Source of the DNA: Prosapia bicincta
Lineage: Eukaryota; Arthropoda; Insecta; Hemiptera; Cercopidae
Reading direction: 5' to 3'
Assembly (NCBI GenBank): GCA_036971475.1
Contig: JBAIZL010000003.1
Span: forward strand, 49,862,842-49,926,841
Length of the DNA: 64,000 bases
Shown here: positions 38,013-48,739 of the stretch, in pieces
Layout of the letters: each line of letters begins with the position of its first letter
Position numbering within the stretch: position 1 is the stretch's first letter
Translations under genes and position numbers: made by a program
Notes under the pieces: generated by a model
Told to the model about the DNA's origin: nothing
The model's database searches: none
Seen by the model: only the letters and a program-made list of their open reading frames with translations

Positions 38013-39278
38013 CACATTAGTTAGTTTAATTTTTAAGTAATTTCAAAGCTTGCTAACATTTTTAAGCATTTCTGTTTTCAACAGCTGTTAGTATGTTAAT
38101 GGTATCATACCAGATACCAATAAGTCAAAAGCAGTATTTCAGATATATTAAAACTCAAACAATTTTGACAAAAATCCATTGTTTTAGTAGCTTCTACCAT
38201 TGTTATCCTAAATATTACTAATAGTATATAATGTATTATCAGTTGTAGCTATTCTACATTGAAACTGTCAAAAATTGTACATGTTGCATGTCAGTCTCCC
38301 TTTGATCCAGGAATGATGTTGAAGTCACTTGCACACTTTGATATGTAAATTTAGACCGAAATCACAGTCACATGCACATTTATTATCACCTGACACATTA
38401 GTCAATTAAAATATATTTCAGTATCATTATTAGACTTAAAATTTGAAAATATTACACCGTGGAGATATGTTATACAAATATTTACAAACATAAAGCTTGA
38501 AGCAGGAGGAACAACTTTTGTTATTATACTAAGTGAAGAGCTAAATACACTATGAAAATCATCTAAATTGTCTACCAACACCAAATAGAAAGTGTTTTCA
38601 GACATCAATGGAAGTTAATCTGATGTTTTCAGTCAGTTAAAGTGATAAGGAAGTATTCAGATACAGAACTCACAGGTTACGAACAAGTAGCACAAGAAAT
38701 GTTTTGAATCATTAGGAAACAGCAGTGTTTTACGAGCGAGTTTTTTTTTTTAAGTTACAAGCCTCTAAAGGTAGTAACTTGAAATGGCAATATGTTCAAG
38801 TAGACCTCCTTAGGGTTTGCTAGAGTAGGAATACTACTTGGAATAAAGTCTTTGTTATTTTGTTTGTATTTTTGGTCTTATGTTACCAACATATATTTTT
38901 TATTTAATATTTTAAGCAGTGATATACTTGAATATAATTGATTTTTGCTTCAAGATCAAATAAAATAAAAGTTTAAAGTAAATAATACTATTTTAAACCT
39001 AATTAAAATCATGCAAAGTTTTCCAAACCTTGTATTTAATTTCAGAATAATTAAGAATATTAAAATTCAGAATTTAGAAATAGTATGTGTGGGAGAAATT
39101 CAATTTTTTCAAACATATTTTAAATTCAGAAGGTTTTTAATTTTTTAATTAAATTAATATCTTAATACTTTAATTTAAAAAAAATATATTTATGGGTAAT
39201 GAACTATGATAAATTAAAAATGTGTAAACCTTACAGTTTTCTGATTATTAAAGTTTTACCTTAAAATCACTGTTATAG

Positions 39279-39623
39279 TCTGGACTGACACCTCTGCATG
39301 TTGCAAGCTTTATGGGTTGTATGAATATTGCAATCTACCTATTACAACATGACGCCAGTCCTGATATAGCCACTGTACGAGGAGAGACACCACTACATCT
39401 TGCTGCTCGAGCTAATCAAACGGATATTGTAAGGATACTACTACGTAATAATGCCAGTGTAGATGCACGAGCTAGAGAAGAACAAACGCCTTTACATGTT
39501 GCATCCAGATTAGGTAACAGTGATATTGTTATGCTTTTACTACAACATGGTGCTTCTATTGATGCTACTACTAAGGATCTGTATACACCACTTCATATTG
39601 CAGCAAAGGAAGGTCAAGATGAG
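39279..39623 (+). CDS. Ankyrin exon E (three repeats plus first half of a fourth)
   Basis: This 345-bp exon (115 codons, phase 0) follows a CACTGTTATAG acceptor and ends at a strong GTAAGT donor. It encodes [18 protein letters not shown], then [18 protein letters not shown], then [14 protein letters not shown], and ends [15 protein letters not shown], half-way through a repeat. In animal ankyrins this corresponds to about repeat 12 to mid 15. The next residues expected are those that begin exon A; E plus A gives 165 codons, exactly five repeats. No downstream exon supplying that continuation is found in the remaining 24 kb. Confidence 0.93.
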
Positions 39624-39675
39624 GTAAGTTTTAAAATTTGTTTTAGTCAATATAGTTTATCAATATAGTTGCATA

Positions 39676-40790
39676 CTAGGTGTGTTCAAAAAATACCTGG
39701 AATTTTCTTTTTATGAAAAAAATATTTATTCATCTACATCAATATTGTTCCCTTCAAAGTAGTCTCCACTAGATATTATGCACTTATGCCAGCGCTTTTT
39801 CCAATTCTCAAAACGCTTCTGGAACTCGATCTTTGGGATAGCTTTGAGCTCTTTCAGCAGTGCACTTTTAATGTCATCAATGCTTGTGAAACGACGGCCC
39901 TTTAAGGTTTTTTTTATTTTTAGAAAAAGGAAAAAGCCACAAGGGGTCATGGGTCATGTCTGGTGAATATGGAGGTTGGGGCATCATTACAGTGTTATTT
40001 TTCGCCAAAATATCATGAAAAAGTGACGATGTGTGAGCCAATGCATTATTGTGATGCAAAAGCCATAAATTGTTTTGCCACAAACTAACGTTTTCTTCGC
40101 ACTGCTTCACACAAACGGCATTGAACTTGTAGATAGTACACTTTATTGATCGTTTGACCTTGTGGCAAGAATTCATGATGCACTGTGCCATTAAAATCAA
40201 AGAACACAGTAAGCATAACCTTGACGCTCAACCGCACTTGCCTTTTTTGGTCTTGGAGAGCCAGAATGCTTCCACTGGGGCGATTGAGCCTTTGTTTCGA
40301 CATCATATCCGTAAACCCATGTTTCGTCGCCTGTTATAATACGTTTCAGTAATTCTGCATTATTGCTGACTTCATTTAGTGATTCCTGAGCAACTTCCAT
40401 TCCAAAATATATGCAAAAATGTCATGGCATGAGCCAGTCGATACGCCAACATCATCAGCAACTTCTCTGATTGTGATTTGGTGATCATTCATAACCATTG
40501 CTTCCACTTTTTCCACGTTTTCATCGGTTGTTGATGTCCTTGTTCATCATCGTCAACGTCTTCACGGCCATTTTGGAAACGCTTATTCCACTCGTAAATA
40601 TTTGTTTTATTTTCCATAGCAGACTCTTCATAGGTCTTTGTTAATATTTCGCACACTTTGTTACACTTTATTTCATTTTGTACGCAAAACTTAATACAAA
40701 TTCTTTGATCCATTTTTTTAACAATCGAAAATCACCGAGCTCATGAAAAAACGTCTAAGCTGAAAATTGTGTCATACTTCAGGGGCATGT
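39676..40790 (-). mobile_element. Decayed mariner (Tc1/mariner) transposon
   Basis: A single mariner copy on the minus strand, starting about 50 bp after the exon E donor and ending against satellite block 2. The left end has GGTGTGTTCAAAAAATACC, typical of mariner ends; the matching right end is not clear, so that boundary is approximate. Confidence 0.75.
39723..40713 (-). pseudogene. mariner transposase pseudogene
   Basis: A transposase of the DD34D type that moves DNA by cut and paste. Reading from 40713 down: MDQRICIKFCVQ (N-terminal DNA-binding part), then after frame changes ITGDETWVYGYD (first catalytic Asp kept), VFFDFNGTVHHEFLPQG, HHNNALAHTS, MPQPPYSPDM, and the C-terminus FENWKKRWHKCI to GDYFEGNNIDVDE ending at 39726. 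At least two frameshifts and an internal stop break it. The second catalytic Asp is replaced by Asn (HHNN instead of HHDN) and the third by Gly (CGFF instead of CDFF). It cannot be active. Confidence 0.88.
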
Positions 40791-43700
40791 ATACCAAATT
40801 ACGCATCTTTCAAATTACGAAAAAATTGTCATTATCAATGTCGCCAGAGATGTAGGCAGTCTTGTATTGCATCACAACACATTCTACCTAGACTATTTGT
40901 TTTTTGTAATTTTTTTAGATTTGGAGTATCCATGTTAACCACTTTACCTATTTGTATTTTATTAGTTTTGAAAATAATTGAAAAATAAGGTTGTTTTTAT
41001 TGTCGTTGAAGTTTTACCAAGACTTGTTTGGCTTCACTCAGGACATTCTATTCATACTGTTTGTTTTAAATATGTATTTTTATTTTTAGAATCGCAATGA
41101 TATCCACTTTACTTTTTTTTTAATTTTTGAATTATTAAAAAAAATAAAACGTTTTAAATGTCGGCAGAGTTTTACGCAGTCTTATTTTGCTTTACACAGG
41201 ACTTTCTATTCAACTGTTGGTTTCATAATTTTTTTTAGATTTAGAATCCTCATGATATCCACTTTTTTTATTTGTAATTTAACATTATTGAAATTAATAG
41301 AAATATGAGACGTTTTTAATGTCGTCAGAATTTACGGAGTCTTAATTTGCTTCATACGGGACTATCAATCCAGTCTGTTTGTTTTTATTATTTAGTTTTA
41401 GTTTTTGAATCCCTTGATATCCACTTTACTTTCTTTTTCTTTCAACATTTCTCAAATAACAAAAAATTGTCATTATCAATGTCGCCAGAGTTTTAGGCAG
41501 TCTTGTAATGCTTCACAAAAAACTTTCTATCTAGACTGTTTGTTTTTGTAATTTTTTTAGATTTGGAATATCCATTTTAACCACTTTACCCATTTGTATT
41601 TTATTAGTTTTGAAAATAATTGAAAAATAAGGTCGTTTTTATTGTCGTTGAAGTTTTACCCAGTCTTGTTTGGCTTCATTCAGGACATTCTATTCAGACT
41701 GTTTGTTTTAATATTTATTTTTATTTTTGGAATCGCAATGATATCCACTTCACTTTTTTTTTAATTTTTTAATTATTAAAAAAAAAAAAAAAAAACGTTT
41801 TAAATGTCGACAGTTTTACCCAGTCTTATTTGGATGTACGCATGACTGTCTATTAAACTGTTGGTTTTCATAATTTTTTTTTTATTTAGAATCCTCATGA
41901 TATCCACTTTTTTTATTTGTAATTTTACATTATTGAAATTAATAGAACAATGAGACGTTTTTAATGTCGTCAGAATTTACGGAGTCTTAATTTGCTTCAT
42001 ACGGGACTATCTATCCAGTCTGTTTGTTTTAATTATTTAGTTTTAGTTTTTGAATCTCCTGTATACACTTTACTTTTCTTTTCTTTAACATTTTTCAAAT
42101 TAGGAAAATTGTCATTTTCAATGTCGCCAGAGTTGTAGGCAGTCTTGTATTGCTTCACAAAACACATAATATCTAATCTGTTTGTTTTTGTAATTTCTTT
42201 AAATTTGGAGTATCCATGTTAACCACTTTACCTATTTGTATTTTATTAGTTTTGAAATTAATTGAAAAATAAGGTCGTTTTTATTGTCGTTGAAGTTTTA
42301 CCAAGACTTGTTTGGCTTCACTCAGGACATTCTATTCATACTGTTTGTTTTAAATATGTATTTTTATTTTTAGAATCGCAATGATATCCACTTTACTGTT
42401 TTTTTAATTTTTGAACTATTTAAAAAAATAAAACGTTTCAAATGTCGACAGAGTTTTACGGAGTCTTATTTTGATGTACGCATGACTGTCTATTAAACTG
42501 TTGGTTTTCATAATTTTTTTTTTATTTAGAATCCTCATGATATCCACTTTTTTAATTTGTAATTTAACATTATTGAAATTAATAGAAAAATAAGACGTTT
42601 ATAATGTCGTCAGATTTTACGCAGTCTTAATTTGCTTCATACGGGTCTATCTATCCAGTCTGTTTGTTTTTATTTTTTAGTTTTAATTTTTGAATCCCTT
42701 CATATCCACTTTACTTTCTTTTTCTTTCAACATTTCTCAAATTACGAAAAATTGTCATTATCAATGTCGCCAGAGACTTAGGCAGTTTTGTATTGCTTCA
42801 CAAAAAACTTTCTATCTAGACTGTTTGTTTTTGTAATTTTTTTAGATTTGGAATATCCATTTTAACCACTTTACCTAATTGTATTTTATTAGTTTTGAAA
42901 ATAATTGAAAAATAAGGTCGTTTTTATTGTCATTGAAGTTTTACCCAGACTTGTTTGGCTTAACTCAGGACATTCTATTCATACTGTTTGTTTGAAATGT
43001 TTATTTTAATTTTAGGAATTGCAATCATATTCACTTTACTTTTTTTTTAAATTTCGAATTATTAAAAAAAATAAAACGTTTTTAATGTCTGCAGAGTTTT
43101 ACGCAGTCTTACTTTGTTTTACACATTACTTTCTATTCAACTGTTGGTTTTCATATTTTTTTTAGATTTAGAATCCTCATGATATCCACTTTTTTTGAAT
43201 TTGAACATTTTTGAATTTAGTAGAAAAATGAGACGTTTTTAATGTCGTCAGAATTTACGCAGTCTTAATTTGCTTCATACGGGACTATCTATCCAGTCTG
43301 TTTGTTTTTATTATTTAGTTTTAGTTTTTGAAACCCTTGATATCCACTTTATTTTTTTTTCTCTCAACATCTTTCAAATTAGGAAAAAATTGTCATTATC
43401 AATGTCTCCAGAGATATAGGCAGTCTTGTATTGCTTCACAACACATTCTGCCTAGACTATTTGTTTTTGTAATTTTTTTAGATTCGGAGTATCCATGTTA
43501 ACCACTTTACATATTTGTATTTTCTTATTTCTAAATTATTAGAAAAATAAGGTCGTTTTTATTGTCGTTGAAGTTTTACCAAGTCTTGTTTGGCTTCACT
43601 CAGGACATTCTATTCAGACTGTTTGTTAAAAATATGTATTTTTATTTTTAGAATCGCAATGATATCCACTTTACTTATTTTTTAATTTTTTAATTATTAA

Positions 43701-46700
43701 AAAAAATAAAACGTTTTTAATGGCGGCAGAGTTTTACGCAATCTTATTTTGCTTTACACAGGACTTTCTATTCAACTGTTGGATTCATAATTTTTTTTAG
43801 ATTTAGAATCCTCATGATATCCACTTTTTTTATTTGTAATTTAACATTATTGAAATTAATAGAAAAATAAGTTGTTTTTAATGTCGTCAGAATTTACGGA
43901 GTCTTAATTTGCTTCATACGGGTCTATCTATCCATTCTGTTTGTTTTTATTATTTAGTTTTAGTTTTTGAATCCCTTGATGTCCACTTTATTTTTTTTTC
44001 TCTCAACATCTTTCAAATTAGGAAAAAATTGTCATTATCAATGTCGCCAGAGATGTAAGCAGTCTTGTATTGCTTCACAACACATTCTGCCTAGACTATT
44101 TGTTTTTGTAAGTTTTTTAGATTTGGAGTATCCATGTTAACCACTTTACCTATTTGTATTTTATTAGTTTTGAGATTAATTGAAAACAAAGGTCGTTTTT
44201 ATTGTCGTTGATGCCTTACCCAGTCTTGTTTGGCTTCACTCAGGACATTCTATTAAGAATGTTTGTTTTAAATATTTATTTTTATTTTTGGAATCGCAAT
44301 GATATCCACTTTGCTTATTTTTTAATTTTTGAAATATTAAAAAAAATAAAACCTTTTTAATGTCGACAGAGTTTTAAGCAGTCTTATTTTGCTTTATGTA
44401 GAACTTTCTATTCAACTATTGAGTTTCATAATTTTTTTTAGATTTAGAATCCTCATGATATCCAATTTTTTTTGTATTTTAACATTATTAAATTTCTTAG
44501 TAAAATAAGTCCTTTTTAATGTCGTCAGAATTTACGCAGTCTTATTTTGCTTCATAGGGGACTGCCTATCCAGTCTATTTGTTTTTATTATTTAGTTTAG
44601 GTTTTTGAATCCCTTGATATCCACTTTACTTTCTTTTTCTTTCTACATTTCTCAAATTAAGGAGAATTGTCATTATCAATGTGGCCAGAGTTTTAGGCAG
44701 TCTTGTAATGCTTCACAAAACACTTTCTATCTAGACTGTTTGTTTTTGTAATTTTTTGAGATTTTTAATATCCATTTTAACCACTTTACATATTTGTATT
44801 TTATTAATTTTGAAATTAATTGAAAAATAAGGTCGTTTTTATTGTAGTTGAAGTTTTACCCAGTCTCGTTTGGCTTCACTCAGCACATTCTATTCAGACT
44901 GTTTGTTTTAAATATTTATTTTTATTTTTGGAATCGCAATGGTATCCACTTTACTTACTTTTTTTTTTGAAATATTAAAAAAAAATAAAACGTTTTTAAT
45001 GTCGACAGCGTTTTACGCAGTCTTATATTGCTTAACACAGGACTGTCTATTCTACTGTTGTTTTTCATAATTTTTTTTAGATTTAGATTCCTCATGATAT
45101 CCACTGTTTTTATTTTCATTTTAACATTATTGAAATTATTAGAAAAATAAGTTGTTTTAATGTCGTCAGAATTTACGCAGTTTTATTTTACTTCATATGG
45201 GACTGTCTATCCAGTCTGTTTGTTTTTATTATTTACTTTAAGTTTTTGATTCCCTTTATATCCACTTTACTTTCTTTTTCTTTCAATATTTCTCAAATTA
45301 AGAAAAATTGTCATTATCAATGTCGCCAGAGTTTTAGGCAGTCTTGTAATGCTTCACAAAACACTTTCTATCTAGACTGTTTGTTGTAATTTTTTGAGAT
45401 TTTTAATATCCATTTTAACCACTTTACATAATTGTATTTTATTAATTTTGAAATTAATTGAAAACAAAGGTCGTTTTTATTGCCGTTGATGTTTTACCCA
45501 GTCTTGTTTCCCTTCACTCAGGACATTCTATTCAGACTGTTTGTTTTATATATTTATTTTTATTTTTGGAATCACAATGATATCCACTTTGCTTATTTTT
45601 TAATTTTTGAATTATTAAAATAAATAAAACGTTTTTAATGTCGATAGAGTTTTACGCAGTCTTATTTTGCTTTACACATTACTTTCTAATAAACTGTTGT
45701 TTTTTTTTTTATATTTAGAATCCTCATGATATATATTTTTTTTATTCGTATTTCAACATTATTGAAATTAATTGAAAAATAAGTTTTTTTTAATGTCGTC
45801 AGAATTTACGCAGTCTTATGTTGCTTCACACAGGACTTTCTATTCAACTGTTGGTTTTCGTAATTTTTTTAAGATTTAAAATCCTCATGATATCCACTTT
45901 TTTTATTTGTGTTGTAACAAATTTGAAATTATTAGTAAAATAAGACTTTTCAATGTCGTCAGAATTTTCGCAGACTTGTTTTACTACACTTAGAACTTTT
46001 TATCTAGACTGTTTCTTTTTTTTAGTTTTAGATGTAGAATTCCCATAATTCCAATCTATTTATTTGTATTTTATCAATTTTGAAATTAATAGAAAATAAA
46101 ACGTTTTATTAAATTGAAAATAAAATTAGACCTTTCTTAATGTCGTCAGAATTTACGCAGTCTTATTTTGCTTCACACAGGAGTATCTATCCAGACTGTT
46201 TGTTTTTGTATTTTTGTCTATATTGAGAATGCCTATGATATCCACTTTACCTATTTGTGTTTTATTAATTTTGAAAATAATTTAAAATAAGGTCATTTTA
46301 TTGTCGTTGGAGTTTTACGCAGTCTTGTTTGGCTTCACTCAGGATATTCTATTCAGACTGTTTGTTTTAAATATTTATTTTTAATTTTTGAATCGCAATG
46401 ATATCCTCTTTATTTTTTGTTTAATTTTTGAAATATTAAAAAAATAATAAGTTTTCAATGTCGTTAGAGTTATACTCAGTCTTGTTTTGCTTCACACAGG
46501 ACTTTCTATCTAGACTCTTTGTTTTTGTTATTTAGTTTTAATTTGGATTCCCCATGATCCGTTTATTTATTTGTTTTTCAGTATTTGTTTTGTAAAAAAG
46601 GATATTTTTAATGTCGTCAGGGTCTTAGGCAGTCTTGTTTTGCTTCACACAGGACTTTCTATCTAGACTCTTTGTTTTTGTTATTTAGTTTTAATTTGGA

Positions 46701-47949
46701 TTCCCCATGATCCGTTTATTTATTTGTTTTTCAGTATTTGTTTTGTAAAAAAGGATATTTTTAATGTCGTCAGGGTCTTAGGCAGTCTTGTTTTGCTTCA
46801 CACAGGACTTTCTATAAAACTGTTTGTTTTTGTTTTAAGTTTTAGATTTGGAATCCCCATGATTCCACTTTAATTATATTGTATTTTATTATTTTTGAAA
46901 TTAATTGAAAAATAAAGTCGTTTTTGTTGTTGATGGAGTTTTATGTAGTCTTGTTTCACACAGGACATTCTATTTAGACTTTTTGTTTTTGTTATTTAGT
47001 TTTAATTTGGTATCCCCATGATATCCACTTTGTTTATTTTTATTTCAATTTTTTTTTAAACTAGTAGCTCACGTGAAGATGGAATCAACAAAAAAGTATG
47101 TTTTTAATGTCTATAGGTTCTCATGCATTCTTGTTTTGCTTCACTTAGGACTTTCTAGATAGATTGTTTGTTTTTAAGTTTCGTTTTCGTTTCAGATTCC
47201 CCATGATGATCACCTTTTTCTGTTTTGTTTTTTATTATTTTGAAATTTAAAGAAAAAAAAACGTTTTTAATGTCCTAAGTGTTTTCCCTAGTCTTGTTTT
47301 GTTTCAAACAGGACTTTCTACTTAGACTGTTGGTTTTCGTAATTTTTTCTAAAATTGGAATCCTCATGATATCCACTTTTTTTGAAATTATAATAAAAAT
47401 AAAACGGTTTTAATATCGTAAGAGTTTTACCAATTTTTGTTTTGCTTCACATTGTACTTTCGACTTACTTTGTTTGTTTTTTTGTTTTCGTTTTAGTTGT
47501 GGCATCCAAATGATATCCACTTTACTTATTTATAATAAACATTTTTTTAAATATTAATAAAATAAGACGTTTTTAATGTGGTCAGAATTTACACAGTCTT
47601 ATTTTGCTTCATATGTGACTATCTATCCGGTCTGTTTGTTTTTATTATTTAGTTTTAGTTTTGGAATCCCTTTATATAAACTTTACTTTTTTTTCTTTTA
47701 ACACTTTTCAAATAAATGAAAATTGTCGTTATCAATGCCGCCAGAGTTTTAGGTAATATTTTTTTAATTAAAGAAAAAATAACACTTTTTTAATGTGGTC
47801 ACAGTTTTACCCAGTCTTGTTTGGCTTCACTCAGGACTTTCTATTCAGACTGTTTGTTTTAAATATTTAGTTTTAGTTTTGGAATCGGAATGATTTCCGC
47901 TTTACTTATTTTAATTTTTGAAGTATTAAAAAAATAACACGTTTTTAAT

Positions 47950-48739
47950 TCTTGAATTGTGTATTCCATTACGTTTGGTGAATCTTATTAATCACTTAAA
48001 CAATAGTTTATGACTATCCGAACTTTATATTTAGTAAATTTTTGATACAACACTATAATAATAGACAAGTTATGGTACAAAATACAAAAAAAACACTAAA
48101 ATTAACACTACAGACAGGGAAAACAAATACATCGCATTACCATTCATAAACAAAACAACAAACAAAATAGACCTCAAATTTCAAGAAATAAGTTACAAAA
48201 TAGCATACAAAACCAATAACAAATTACAATACAAAATACAACACAACACCAACAATAAAGATAAACTACAAGCACCAGGCGTATACAAACTAAATTGCGA
48301 CGAATGTAACAAATTCTAAATTGGACAAACAGGTCGCAGCTTTAAACAAAGAGTCGAAGAACACAAACATAACACCAACTCAACATTTTTCAATCACTTA
48401 AAAGAAACAGGACACAAATACACAGACATTTATCATAATTTAGAAATCCTACACATCAACAAAAAAGGAACACATCTCAACACACTAGAACAATATGAAA
48501 TTTACAGACACAAAAAAAAACAAAAACAAACATATTAAACAAACAAACAAAATACAAATCATACATACTCTTTGATACTATCGAAAACCTACCTTTAAAT
48601 CCATCACCGCTTGACCCAACATCTCCAAGCAGAAGACACTGATGAAGATCGAAAAAGTTCTGTCTCAGTAAGTTTTAACAAATTTACTAAATATAAAGTT
48701 CGGATAGTCATAAATTATTGTTTAAGTGATTAACAAAAT
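47950..48739 (+). mobile_element. Penelope-like element remnant with inverted ends, inside satellite
   Basis: Inverted ends: the right end (48677-48733) is the near complement of 47989-48044, sharing CTATCCGAACTTTATATTTA. GTTTTTAAT, a satellite word, is at 47941-47949 and 48740-48748 and may be a 9-bp target duplication. It contains a GIY-YIG reading frame and, after it, CTGATGAAGATCGAAA (48639-48654), resembling the hammerhead-like motif of the other copies. Confidence 0.7.
48062..48538 (+). pseudogene. PLE GIY-YIG endonuclease fragment with one internal stop
   Basis: One frame reads RENKYIALPFINK, then APGVYKLNCDECNKF, a TAA stop at 48317-48319, IGQTGRSFKQRVEEHKH, FNHLKETGHKYTDI, and LEQYEIYRHKKK before the final stop at 48536. 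This is the GIY-YIG nuclease with two cysteines between GVY and the YIG half, as in PLEs. The stop sits exactly where the Tyr of YIG belongs. No RT domain remains. It is closer to the intact copy at 58 kb than to the 30-kb relic in lacking the PCNRPRCKTCP motif. Confidence 0.82.

Larger units (their letters stand above)
35435..39278. other. Intron D-E with two inverted-repeat PLE remnants
   Basis: About 3.8 kb of AT-rich intron. No gene is seen in 35435-37113 or 38024-39278. Two short inverted-repeat insertions with target duplications lie at 37126-37377 and 37652-38012. Confidence 0.7.
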
